Shown: positions 29,316 through 40,500 of the stretch, piece by piece
Layout of the letters: every line of letters starts with the position of its first letter
Numbering within the stretch: position 1 is the first letter of the stretch
Source: Lucinisca nassula
Lineage: Eukaryota > Mollusca > Bivalvia > Lucinida > Lucinidae
Assembly (NCBI GenBank): GCA_963580285.1
Contig: OY757026.1
Location: 87,208,651-87,272,650, forward strand
Length of the DNA: 64,000 nucleotides
Direction: 5' to 3'
Notes under the pieces: model-generated
The model's database searches: none
Seen by the model: only the letters and a program-made list of their open reading frames with translations
What the model was told of the DNA's origin: nothing
Position numbers and translations under genes: made by a program

Positions 29316-29512
29316 TCCCATATTTTTTATACATAAAAGATTTATTATCTCCATGTGTGAGTGTAATTTAAATGAAAATGTTAATTAGGAATTATGATAA
29401 GTATTACCTGTTTTGATCCATACCATTAATCACATTGTTTATTTGATTTGGCACATTAATCACGCAATTAATGCGATTAATGATGAGGTGTGAAAACACG
29501 CGCTCTTTGCAA

Positions 29513-32217
29513 GCAATGATGTAAATAATCAGAATCTTAATGTACTGATAAATGAAGCATTAGACTTAAAGTTCAACTATACAGTGATAGTTGGTGACTT
29601 TAATTATCCCAGTATTGACTGGAATGACTGGTGTACAAGTGAAAATGAAAACCATCCATCATTCGCCTTTATTGAATGTTTAAGAGACAACTTCTTATCC
29701 CAATTTATCTTAGAACCTACAAGATATCGAGAGGGCCAACGGTCAAATATACTTGATTTATTTCTCACGGATAAATCAGAAATTGTACAGAGAGTTTCTT
29801 ATGGAACTAATCTTGGAGCAAGTGACCACATTTCTTTCACAGTTGAGTTATTATGTAGCCCAGCTAAGACTGAATGTAACACTATAAAGAGAAACTTTTT
29901 TAGAGGCAATTATATTGCAATACGAGAAGACTTGGGTTCAGTAGATTGGGCTGAGATAGACTCTTTGAACGTACAGGAAAGTTGGGATTTATTTCTGGAG
30001 AAAGTTACGAATTGTGTAGAAAAACATGTACCAGTGACAAGAGCTACTGGGAAAAGACAGAAACCTAAATGGATGGATGGATATTGTGTTAGGGCTGTTA
30101 GGACTAAGTTCAAATCTTGGAAGCAGTATTTACGTACAAAAAATAGATATGATTATGAACGCTATTGCATAAACAGAAATAGAGCTACCAAAGCAACAAT
30201 TAAAGCAAAGAAAAAGTTTGAAAGGAATATTGCAGATAGTGTTAAGGACAATCCTAAAAGTTTTTGGGGATATGTTAGATCAAAGACTAAAGCTAGATCT
30301 GGGGTGGCAGATTTGAAAAATGAAAATGGAGATACTGTGTCCAGTGACGAGGACAAGGCTAGCATTTTAAATGACTTTTTTTCATCAGTTTTCACACGAG
30401 AAAATACTAGAGATATACCAAACTTTGATACAAGATACAATGGTACGCCTGTTACAGAGATGACAGTTACAAAGGATAAAGTTCTGAAAGACTTAAAATC
30501 ATTAAATGTTTCAAAGTCAATGGGACCTGATGGATGTCATCCCAGAGTATTGAAAGAGACTGCGGAAATAATATATGAGCCATTACACAATATATTTAAG
30601 AAATCATTTGAGGAAGGTGAAATACCAAAGGTATGGAAAGATGCGAACGTTTCTAGTATTTTCAAAAACAAGGGGAGTAAATCTAATGCGACCAATTACA
30701 GACCAGTTAGCCTAACTTGTGTGCCTTGTCGACTATCTGAAAAGTGTGTTAGGGACACTATTTTGACACATATGAACTCCAACAAATTGTTCAGTGACTG
30801 CCAGTTTGGCTTCAGACAGAAAAGGAGCTGTGTTTTGCAACTCCTTGATGTGTTGGATGACTGGGTTAAAGCTTATGACGAAGGATTCCAGATAGATACA
30901 GTCTATCTGGATTTTAAAAAAGCATTTGACAGTGTGCCACACAAGCGTCTTTTAGTGAAACTTAAAGGGTATGGATTTGACGGGACATTATTGAAATGGA
31001 TTGAAGACTTCCTTAAAGATAGAAGGCAAAGAGTAGTTTTGAATGGGAAGTATTCTGAATGGAAGGATGTTACTTCTGGTATCCCACAGGGTTCTGTTTT
31101 GGGACCAGTACTCTTCATCATTTATATCAATGATATGCCAGAAACAATACAATCATTGTGTCGTCTTTTCGCGGACGATAGTAAACTCTACAGGAGAGTG
31201 AAAACAAATGAAGATCAACAAATTATACAGTCAGACCTTTTAAGGCTATGTGATTGGTCAGATAAGTGGCTACTGGATTTTAGTGTGCCAAAATGTAAAG
31301 TTGTCCAGTATGGTACAAACATTATAGAGTTTATCTACAAAATGAGAGACAGTAACACAGGATTATTGAAAAACCTTCCCTGTGAGGATGAAGAGAAAGA
31401 CTTGGGTGTTAAGTTTTCAAATACCCTGAAATTTGATAATCATATCAGTATGGCAGTAAACAAGGCTAATCATATTGTTGGATTGATAAAGAGAACATTC
31501 AGTTATATGGACAAATCTATATTTTTGAAACTTTATAAATCGATCGTGCGTCCCCATTTAGACTATGGGGATGCTGTGTGGTATCCGGCACTCAAGAAAA
31601 ATAAAAGACTTATTGAGAACGTTCAAAGGAGAGCAACACGCATTGTACCAGAATTACAAGGATTAAGCTATGAGGAAAGATTACGTGAACTGAACTTACC
31701 AACACTGAACTATAGAAGAAAGCGTGGAGATTTAATTCATTTGTTTAAAATGATACATGGCTATCATGATATTGACCCAGAGAAATTTTTCTCATTTAAC
31801 GAGAATACTACCAGAGGACACATGTATAAAATAAGCAAACCCAGATGTCTTAAGTCAGTGAGACTAAATGCATTTCCAGCTAGATGTATTGATAGTTGGA
31901 ATAAGCTTCCAGCGGATTTAGTATGCCTTGAGAAAGTGGACTCATTTAAGAATAAATTGGACGTGCTGTGGCGTGGCATTAGATTCGATACCAGTGATGT
32001 GTATTAAACGGAATTATGCTGTGACTATAATCAGTTTAAATCAAGATAGAAACTTGTTGTTGTAACGCTGTGTGTATTCATAATGACTTAACTTGGAACA
32101 GTATATTTATAAACTTTTTAAATGGAACCGGGCCGGAGATCGTTTAAGTTTAGGGGGAGACGATAAGCCTATTAGGGCTTCCTTACAACTCAGAAGATTA
32201 CCTGTGATTACCTGTGA
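29513..32217 (+). mobile_element. CR1-like element, full extent of the truncated insertion
   Basis: It covers the ORF2 remnant plus a ~210-bp 3' UTR ending in two copies of ATTACCTGTG (about 32198-32217). Short 3' terminal repeats instead of poly-A are typical of CR1-type elements. TTGCAA occurs at both junctions (29507-29512 and 32218-32223) and may be the target duplication, though six bases is weak support. Confidence 0.65.
29515..32007 (+). pseudogene. Non-LTR retrotransposon ORF2 (endonuclease end + reverse transcriptase), 5'-truncated
   Basis: The open frame of about 830 codons has no stop but no proper start. The first codon usable as an alternative start is GTG at 29584, inside the endonuclease. 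The C-terminal half of an APE-type endonuclease is visible: GDFNYPSIDW (29593 on) and SDHIS (29821-29835). The reverse transcriptase follows, with NYRPVSLT, LDFKKAFDSVPH (catalytic Asp at 30910-30912), GIPQGSVLGP and FADD (31168-31179). All three catalytic Asp are present. The end has RPHLDYGDAVW and SWNKLPADLV. The type is CR1/Jockey-like, without RNase H. The N-terminal endonuclease and ORF1 are lost by 5' truncation, so the copy is not autonomous, yet the intact frame means it is young. Confidence 0.85.
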
Positions 32218-32459
32218 TTGCAAAGTAAAACGTCTTTAATTACCGCTTAAGCACCTTTACCAGTGGTCGGTTGGTTCGTTAAAAGAGTCGGCCAGCAAAT
32301 ATAAATGGTGAGATATGAAAACACGTGCTCTATTAAAAATTAATTGTCTTTAATTATCTCTTTTTCACCTATAAATTGGTCGCAGTGTCGGCAAGCAACG
32401 GTTGAAAATGGTAAAATTGTCAAAATTGGTTTACCTTTTGTTTCTATAAAATCTTTTAA

Positions 32460-33155
32460 ACGTCAACGGTAGGAATATATAAGCCCAAACATCATTCATC
32501 TTTGAATTGGTTTAAAATTTTAGAGTGTGGACAGCAGAAATACGTTAGACATGCATACCAGTTAATGTTAGACGATATTGAGAACAAACCTAATTGTGTG
32601 AACTGGGCATCGAAAGTTAAGCACCTTTTAGCTTCTCTGGGTTTTTATAATGTTTGGGTTTATCAGGGGGTTGGCAATAAAAGGGCATTTTTAGACACGC
32701 TTAAGTTAAGACTAACAGACAACTTTATACAAGATTGGAACAGCAGGATAATGGAATCAACCAGAGCAAATTTTTATTCTTTGTTCTCAAACTTTGAACA
32801 TCAGTTATACCTAGAAACAGTCAGAGTCAAAAAGTTTCGAATTGCCATGACTAAATTAAGGGTTGCATCACACAGATTAGAAATTGAAGTCGGGCGGTGG
32901 GCTCAACCCAATAGAGTACCTCTTGATGAGAGAAAATGTAGATTTTGTAACAAACTTGAAGATGAATTTCACTTCTTATTGGAATGCGATTTTTATAAAG
33001 AGCTAAGGGAACATTATATAAAAAAATACTTTTGGAACAGACCCAATATAATCAAGATAAAAGAATTAATGTTATCAAAAAAACAAGAATTTATATCAAA
33101 TTTGGCACTTTATATTGAGAAGGCCTTTAAGGTAAGAACTACCAGTAACAGTTAA
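32460..33155 (+). pseudogene. Non-LTR retrotransposon ORF2 C-terminal domain
   Basis: A 231-codon open frame without start codon: NWFKILECGQQKYVRHAYQL, then NWASKVKHLLASLGF, then RIAMTKLRVASHRLEIEVGR, and a zinc-binding motif CRFCNKLEDEFHFLLEC (Cys-x2-Cys-x8-His-x4-Cys). This is the C-terminal region that follows the RT in a widespread invertebrate non-LTR group. RT and endonuclease are absent (5' truncation). A 3' UTR with AAATAAA and an ACTTACTTACTTACTT tail ends near 33675. Confidence 0.75.
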
Positions 33156-33186
33156 AATTGTGTTGTAAATGTATGTTTCGGCTACT

Positions 33187-33487
33187 CAGCACGAAAACAC
33201 GCCTTTTCATATAAGTTGGAAAATTTCACTTCCGAAAATGATATTATCAGATAAAAACTCCTGATATTCTCATGTTCCTACTGGGGTCATGGACTGTGGG
33301 CGCTGTTAGAACCACCTCGGCAAGGCGGTTCTAGCGTGAGCAGTTGGTTTGTGTTTTGTTTGGTGAATACGGGAAAATGTGTATTCCCCTGTGAACCAAA
33401 ATGTGTATTCCCCTGTGAACCCCAGTATTACTATTTGAATGTGGGGTTTAACGAGGTCAAACTTATAAAGGCATGTTTTTCGTGAGG
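33187..33487 (+). mobile_element. Palindromic MITE A, inserted in a retrotransposon 3' UTR
   Basis: Ends CAGCACGAAAACACGCC and ATGTTTTTCGTGAGG. The hairpin is TGTTAGAACCACCTCGGCAA / TTGCCGAGGTGGTTCTA-like. It contains a short duplication of AAATGTGTATTCCCCTGTGAAC. It lies between the stop codon (33155) and the tail (about 33675) of the non-LTR remnant. Confidence 0.7.
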
Positions 33488-33754
33488 CTATTATGTGTTT
33501 CTCCCATTGTGTTTGTCTCTAATGTTACTTTTGCAATTTGCGTATTGAACCCAGTTTGTATTTATATGTGGTATTGTATTCATATGAATATGATACACCT
33601 GTATTTATTCTTGCATATGTACTACACATGAACATGTTATGTTCAAAGTAGAAATAAACTTACTTACTTACTTTGAATTCGTTATTTTTTGTTAATTGTA
33701 CTCTGTTTTTGTTATAATTTTTTTTTCAGACAAGACAAAGTACTTGTGAGCTAT

Positions 33755-34060
33755 ATTTTGCAAACATAGGTTGTGGGTGCTTGTTACAGCCGCCATATGG
33801 GGACGGTTCTAATGAGTACCCACATCCTTTGACTTTGAACGGAAATAAGTAAATTAATGAACACCACCGTAAACCTCAGTTTTCTCTATATAAAGCGGGT
33901 TAAGGTGGGTGTTTTTGAAGAAAACAGCCTCAATAATTTTAGTGTAACAAGTCCTAGTCACACCTCCCCGAGTGGCCACTTTTAATATAATACGTTTTCA
34001 AATGTCGCAAACATAGATTGTGGATGCTCGTTAGAACCGCGTCTGGGATTTACGTCATGT
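33755..34060 (+). mobile_element. Two fragments of palindromic MITE B
   Basis: 33755-33920 holds AACATAGGTTGTGGGTGCTT, a decayed hairpin and TTTTCTCTATATAAAGCGG. 34012-34055 holds only AACATAGATTGTGGATGCTC and TTAGAACCGCG. The following ~190 bp are unassigned. Confidence 0.55.
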
Positions 34061-34249
34061 AATAAATTCGAAAATCCACTAGTTGATTAAATATGCATAT
34101 AGTTAGATACGCCCCGTAACGTTACATCTTCGAGGCCCTTAAGCTTAACGACATCGCGTTTACTTATGGTGGAATGTTGACATTTTTGTAAAACAATCGC
34201 GAATAAAATGCATTTTAAATGTCAATGAATTATTTCTTATAAGGATTTA

Positions 34250-34708
34250 ACAAACATTAATAAAGAATTATCTCGTCTTAGAAATCAGGTTCATGATAAT
34301 AAACTGGTAATTTTTTCAACATTTACACAAACGTTTCCCTTCAAAATTATTTGTCATTAGGACTGCCAAAATGTAAAACTAAAGAACTTTCAAAACTGAG
34401 AATTTAGTGCTCATGATTTACTGATAGAACGTGGTAGATATTTCAGACCCCAAATTCAACGTGAGAAAAGACTATGCAAATGTTGCAATGTGATAGAAAA
34501 TGAAGAACATTTTATACTTTTTTGTTCCAAATATACTGCAGCTAGAAATATTTTATTTCAGAAATTTGATATTGATTATCATAGCTTGATACCAAATACT
34601 GCTGCTTCTCTTGAAAATCTTATTCGCTTATTGAACCCAGTAACATACGAGGAAACGAAAACAACAAAAAAATGTACATTTACTGAGTCCGCCTTTCAAT
34701 TAAGATAA
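34250..34708 (+). pseudogene. Non-LTR ORF2 C-terminal domain, frameshifted
   Basis: It is related to 32460-33155. INKELSRLRNQVHDN, then (new frame) NYLSLGLPKCKTKELSKLRI, then (new frame) SAHDLLIERGRYFRPQ and the zinc motif CKCCNVIENEEHFILFC. There are at least two frameshifts (near 34340 and 34407). It is a dead fragment. Confidence 0.65.
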
Positions 34709-35085
34709 CTTAGGAGGCCTTCATGCGGACTGCAAATTTTTTTGTCTAAATCGCGACGGAAATAAGGGCGAGGATTGTGGCCACGTAAAATCGATTTAAG
34801 CCCCCAAGTGGAATTCGATTCCGCTGACCGTTCCAAGGCGGTTCTTCTGTCGCGGTTTATTTTTGTTATGGTTTGTCTTTGTGTGTTTGTGTCGTTTATA
34901 TTTATTTGATTTTGGATAGCCTATAGGCCATTTTGTGGGAAAGTAACTGTCCTTTTGGCTTGCCGCTATTGATGTTTCCATTTGGGTATGTTGTTTAATG
35001 TTTGTGTTTCTTTCCCTTTGGTGTCTCTGATGGGAGCTGTGGGTTGATTGTATCGATTCCTGATCATTGCATCCACTTCTATTTT
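34709..35085 (+). mobile_element. Family E copy, partial
   Basis: It begins TTAGGAGGCCTTCATGCGG and holds CGCGACGGAAATAAGGGCG, AAAATCGATTTAAGCCCCC and GACCGTTCCAAGGCGGTTC. It ends TCGATTCCTGATCATTGC. The first ~150 bp of the family are missing. Confidence 0.72.
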
Positions 35086-35252
35086 GTATTGCACATTATA
35101 TCATACCATTTCATACCGTAACTCCCACCATCACTATTATAACATATTGTATAATTATGTTGTATCGGAGGACACCTTCAGTTGATGTTGGTTTTCTGAA
35201 TGAAATCTTGTTTCTTGTCAAATTATAAATAGAACCTTGCACTTGTGCTAAT

Positions 35253-35352
35253 GTATTATTAAAATTTATTAAACTCGTTGAGGAAAAGGAACAAAATGCT
35301 CGCAAAACCTCGAATTTTATACCTTTTCCTCAACTCGATTAATAAATTGAAT
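35253..35352. repeat. Fold-back element F
   Basis: AAACTCGTTGAGGAAAAGGA faces CTTTTCCTCAACTCGATTAA around a GCTCGCAAAACCTCGA loop. A MITE scrap (CCCTATATAACATGGGTTTT) follows at 35390-35420. Confidence 0.68.
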
Positions 35353-35424
35353 AATATATAAATACCCATGTAAGATTCTCTATGTAAACCCCATATTTCC
35401 CTATATAACATGGGTTTTTAAGGC

Positions 35425-36362
35425 TGTCCATTGCACTGACTTGTAAAAACCAAACTGGAATTTTTTAAAGGAAGACGCATGGATCATCGAGTTTCTCTTT
35501 TCTTTCAATAAGATTGTTTTCTGCATGTTTTTTACACGTGGATAGAAAATAGTGAAAAAGGTGTCTACATCAACTCTTCGCCTCCCCTATTCCCTACTTT
35601 ATATACCTTTATTCATTTTACCTGCTTACTGCCCTCATGCTGTAACATGCCATGTTGTTATGCTGCTATGTTGCTCATTTGTAACATTATGTTATCTGAG
35701 CTATCACAATAAAGATATTTGATTTTGATTTGATTTGTAAATAATATCTGGCAATAAATTCTTTTGCCTAACTGATAAAAGCTTCCATTGAATTTAACAA
35801 CGTAGTTAAACCATGTCATAAACAGATTATGACAGGTAATCATCCCCCAAATACTTTGTTTGTGTAGACAGCTTACAAAATTAGTTCAGAGGCGGTGAAG
35901 CCAAAAGTAATAAGGAACAAACAAGATCAAGCAACAATAATAATCGGGTGATGTTTGCAACCAAATAATTAGGTGTTATCATCAAATCATTGAGAAATTC
36001 TAACAATTAATTTGACCAATACTTTTTGTCGCGCGCTCTTTGAAATCACCGCGTGTGAATTCCTAATTGGACATTGCACTGTATGTACGTATTGCAGGGA
36101 ATAGATGCCAAAACTGGATGTGAAGCTTTTGGTCATTTGGCCTGTATTTATACATACTATTTTGGCAAATACAATAGATTATTTAAACAGATGTTGGCGA
36201 TTTGTTATTGCTCAAGCTTACTAATCATTAACCATTGACGGTTAAAGGATGAGAGAATTAACACTTTTGTTGCGAGTTAATTCTTAATAAATGCAAATGC
36301 CGTTGTTAATGTATCAGTTAGCTTGACATATAATTGAATCAAACATTGTATTAACTGAAGGT
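35425..36362. other. No gene recognised
   Basis: AT-rich sequence. One possible SINE-like 3' end is seen (CACAATAAAGATATTTGATT at 35705-35730). No convincing exon on either strand. Confidence 0.5.
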
Positions 36363-36642
36363 CATTACGAAATCACGCCTATACAAATATAGTGTAACCT
36401 TAATTACCGAAAGAATGAAAACTTTCAGATGAAAAATTGTGATATTTTTCTTGTTTCTGCTCAAAATATAGATTGTGGTTATTCATTCGAACCGCCTCGT
36501 CGATGCGGTTCTAACGAGTACCCACAATCTATATTTTAGAGCAGAAATAAGAAAAATAAGGTTTACCCCTGTAAACCCCATTTTTACTATTTAAAAGTGG
36601 GGTTCGAGGGGGTCAAAATTATACAGGCGTGTTTTTGTGATG
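36363..36642 (+). mobile_element. Palindromic MITE A, complete
   Basis: Ends CATTACGAAATCACGCC and GGCGTGTTTTTGTGATG. The hairpin is CGAACCGCCTCGTCGATGCG and inverse. A TATTTAAAAGTGGGG segment pairs with CCCCATTTTTAC. A GATA microsatellite follows at 36747-36774. Confidence 0.8.
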
Positions 36643-36984
36643 AGATTGATTAAAGTGCTTAGCCGCTGATTGCCACCATTATATGTTTTAATTGTTCGAT
36701 TTCTTCGATTAATTTATTTTCCGCTTTTCCTGACTGAATTCAACTTAGATAGATAGATATATAGATAGATAGATCTCACGAACTTTTATATTCAACACTG
36801 AATAATTGTTTCGGTCACTTAAATTATTCTGCTTTAACCTTTAGATGGCATGTACTTAAGTTATAATATGTACTTAAGTGATCTGATCGAAGGCATCTGC
36901 ATATGCTTTTTATTCAATAGGTACAAAAAAATAAAAGTGCCACCATCCTATTATTTTAATGCATTAACTGGTGCCTGGTTTGTC

Positions 36985-37355
36985 TTTATGGGCCGAGAGG
37001 TCTTCTAAAGTTGGGGCGATTTGGGCCGAGAACCAAGAGTTGTTACGATGACATTCATACACCAGGACCAAAGAGGTAAACTTAGATACACAATCCTCAG
37101 CTCTTTCAGCTGTCGAAATAATCGAATCGGGAAGGACATTCCAATCTCTAATAGTTCAAGGGAAGAACGATTCTTTATAAATGTCAATTCTTGCAGTAGG
37201 GGTCTGAAACGTCATTGAATGGTGCTTTCTACGAGTTGTTTTCTGAAATTGGGACGACATGGGCCGAGATGTCTTGGGCTGACTTTTTTCGTGGCCGAGT
37301 TGTCCTGACCGACTTGTCTTTGGCCCGAGCTGTCTGTAGTTCATGACCGCAATCC
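36985..37355. repeat. Degenerate GGGCCGAG-type repeat
   Basis: TTTATGGGCCGAGAGGTCTT, ATTTGGGCCGAGAACC, CATGGGCCGAGATGTCTTGG and TTTGGCCCGAGCTGTC recur with irregular spacing at the two edges of a ~230-bp block. Function unknown. Confidence 0.45.
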
Positions 37356-37404
37356 TCGACATGCGCAGACAATGAACAAGACTGTCCTTGTTTCTCGTAG
37401 CACC

Positions 37405-37515
37405 GGGTCCGGGACGTTTCGCCCCAAACCATTTCCTCCCCTAGTCGTTTCGCCCCCCAGACATTTCCTCCCTGGTCGTTTTCCCCCTAGTCGTTTCGTC
37501 CCCCCAGTTGTTTCG
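37405..37515 (+). repeat. GTCGTTTCGCCCC minisatellite, second array
   Basis: Units GGGACGTTTCGCCCCAAAC, CTAGTCGTTTCGCCCC, CTGGTCGTTTTCCCC and GTCGTTTCGTCCC follow each other, matching 29165-29315. Confidence 0.75.
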
Positions 37516-37639
37516 CCCACTTTTCACTGTAAGACTAAGTTTCACTTTTATTAGAGGTGAGAAGAGGCAAATATTTTAGAAGGATCATCGCCCTGTCACG
37601 TCAGCATAACTTATCCTAAGTTACAGGCCGGCACCGGGC

Positions 37640-38110
37640 CCTAATAGTTGGCCATCCAATCCCCAAAAAGATTGATATTTTTACTTTTGATGGCAAAATT
37701 GAGTGTGGCACCCATGCTAAATGTAATCCTTGATGTGTGTCAACAATCATAGGGGTGGATGCCACGTCTGGAAATGCGTATGAGGCTCAGAAGTAGGTCA
37801 AAGGTCAAATGAGTGCAAAATAAACATGAAACTACTTAAAACTGTCTTTTAACACATATTTGGGGAATATGTTTGCTTACAATCAACATAAACTATTTAG
37901 GTGCAGTGAACAATGGGAAGTTATTTTAAATGTACCCTCAAAGTATGTCAGTCTTATAGGTCAGGGGTCATTTAAGTGCAAAACTCGTGCAAAATGGATG
38001 TTTTCTAATCAAATTTTGTCATAGTTGATGACCAGTATTTATTATCAAAATACTAAAAAATACATTTGTTACGTGTGTTTGATTAGAAAATATGCTTGTT
38101 TACATGGATA
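37640..38110 (+). repeat. ~160-bp GGTCAAAGGTCA repeat block
   Basis: AGGTCAAAGGTCAAATGAGTG near 37795 and AGGTCAGGGGTCATTTAAGTG near 37955 mark ~160-bp units, following TTGGCCATCCAATCC. The same block is inverted at 43270-43805. Confidence 0.6.
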
Positions 38111-38511
38111 TGGATTAAATGGAATAAAAAGGAATACTAATGTTACAGACGTGAATCATTGATGATCCCCGATATATTGATATAGCACTGGATTCCTTCT
38201 TTGTGACTTTGTTTCTGTTATGGGTCTGAAACATTGCCTTTGCGCAACTAAGTCAAATCGGGACTTCCGTTGAGCTAGTCTGTCCGACAACAGGTTTTTA
38301 GTCAGTACCCCCACCCCAAACCCCTGCTGACTGAACCGGGTTGCCAGGGCGGTTTTAATCATGATTTGTCTTTTACAACATAGACAGAATACTACACTGT
38401 GCCATTTCTAAAACAGAAAAGGCGATATAAAATTATTTTGCAAGCATTAAATATTTTTAACTAAACTGTTACTATATTATGAGCAGGACCAATTTTAACA
38501 CTTTCTTTGTT
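38111..38511. other. No gene recognised
   Basis: A minus-strand 68-codon open frame (38156-38362) has no supporting features. No repeat family is recognised. Confidence 0.4.
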
Positions 38512-39125
38512 CAGAGACAATGGTCAGGAATCGATAAAATTAACCCACAGCTCCCATCAATGGCACAAAATGGAAAGAAACACAAACATGAAATGACTAG
38601 ACCCTAATGGAAACATCAATAGCGGAAAGACTAAAAGACAGTTACTTTCACACAAAATGGCCAATTGGCTATCAAAAACAAAAAACAAAATAATATAAGC
38701 GATACACAAACTCAAAGACAAACCATAACAAAAATGAACCGCGACAGAAGAACAGCCTTGGAACGGTCAGTGAAGCGAATTCCACTGCGGGGGGGGGGGG
38801 GGGGGGTCTTAAATCGATTTTATGCAGCTTTTTATGCCCTTACTTCCGTCGCGATTTAGATAAATCATTTGTTCAGTCCGCATGAAAGCCTCCTAACTCA
38901 TCAGTGCAACATCTCCGAGAACACAAAAATCAAAACAACCACAGAGATGTAACAACGGTGAGGACTGTACAGCAAGAAGCCACTAAAATGCTGGAGCAAA
39001 AGAAAAAGAAAAGTTAGACTCCGATGGGCCCGACCAGAGACAGTGCATCAGGACCCAACCAATATTACATAAAACTAAATTATCTCTAATTCTCAGTAAG
39101 CCTTTACGCTGGGACCATCATAGAA
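38512..39125 (-). mobile_element. Family E copy, nearly full length
   Basis: It runs from CAATGGTCAGGAATCGATAA to CTTTACGCTGGGACCATCAT, including a run of about 18 G near 38788-38806 and GACTCCGATGGGCCCGACC. It gives the best estimate of family length (~610 bp). Confidence 0.75.
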
Positions 39126-39765
39126 TCTAAGTAGAAGTAAAACAAATATCAGGAATTGATACAATTAACTTACTCCATCCATAAAAGACACCAAAGGGAA
39201 AGAAATACAAACATTAAGCGACCAGACCATAATGGAAAGTAGAAGTAAAACAAAGATCAGGAATTGATACAATTAACTTACTCCACCCATAAAAGACACC
39301 AAAGGGAAAGAAATACAAACATTAATCGACCAGACCATAATGGAAACCTAAACAAAGGAAGGCCATAAGGACAGTTACTTTCCCACAAAATGGCCATATG
39401 GCCATCCAAAACCAAAAGACACAAGTGATACACACAGTAAGTAACAAACAACAACATGAATAAATCGCCACAGAAGAGCCGCCTTGGAACGGTCAGTGGA
39501 AGATTTCCACTGGGGGGCTTAAATCGATTTTAAGTGGCCACAATCCTCGCCCTTACTTCCGTCGCGATTTAGACAAATAATTTGTTCAGTCCGCATGAAG
39601 GCCTCCTAACTCATCAGTGCAACATCTCCGTGAACACAGAAATCAAAGAACCACAGAGGTGAGACAACCGTGAGGACTCGACAGCAAGAAACCACTGAAA
39701 TGCTGGAGCAAAAGAAAACCAACAGTTAGACTCCAATGAGCCCGACCAGGCCTGATCCACGGTTT
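39125..39765 (-). mobile_element. Family E copy with 116-bp head duplication
   Basis: GTAGAAGTAAAACAAA followed by TCAGGAATTGATACAATTAA appears twice (39122-39237 and 39238-39353), then the rest of E follows to GACTCCAATGAGCCCGACC. It directly abuts the previous copy in the same orientation. Confidence 0.75.
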
Positions 39766-40493
39766 GTGATACTGATCGCACTGATTAAGAAGTTTAGCAG
39801 TTAACAATTTATTTTGAGTGCTGAAGTCAGTTACATGACTAGACACTCTGGCAAATCGAATTAATTGTGAAAAATAAACGCCATAGGATGCCACACGAGG
39901 AACATCACCATTTGTTATTTATATAAGACTATGCCTATCATTTCAGATTATGCGGAAGAAAGCTCGTATCAGTGATATCGGAAAACCCCTATTTGGTTTG
40001 CATTGCATAGACTTATCAATATTGAAGTAAAATCATTAAATCATATGGTCGCAAATGCGAATATATATTAGCTATTACCTTATATTGTAGTGATCTTAAC
40101 GGCTCTTAAAATGAAGTGGCATCTGGTAAAATACAAACTTTGCATACTGTTGAACACTTGCATTAAGCGGCAGCAATTTTGTGGCTTTTTATGGGTAGAC
40201 CTTTTCGCGGATTTATATTTTGGCAGATTTTCGATTTCCGAAGAAAAAAATCGGTCGAATCTCCAAAAGCCGTGGAAGATGACAAAAATCATCGGAGTTG
40301 ATCATCAACAGCGGCATGCAAAACTGTAGTAATTTGTTAAATTTTTGTGTTCACTGCATGATTAACCCAATGTGCTACCTTGATAATCCAAATGATTGTC
40401 TGGAGGTATGTCACTTTCCTCTTAATGTCTGATTGGTTTACCCGTCCTATTGAGTTCACAGTTAAAGCCATCAATCAATTACCAATTATATCC
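39766..40493. other. No gene recognised
   Basis: Unique-looking AT-rich sequence with two overlapping open frames under 85 codons (39643-39894 minus, 40080-40329 both strands) and no splice or family support. Confidence 0.45.
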
Positions 40494-40500
40494 ACAATTT

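Noticed and set aside
29140..29388. Extension of the transmembrane open frame past 29139
   Set aside because: It runs through a GTCGTTTCGCCCC minisatellite and a poly-C run; the donor at 29140 is a better end.
32310..32335. GAAAACACGTGCTC near 32318 and GAAAACACGCGCTC near 29493 as target duplication of the CR1-like element
   Set aside because: The second copy lies ~100 bp beyond the recognised 3' terminal repeats, so it cannot be a direct duplication of that insertion site.
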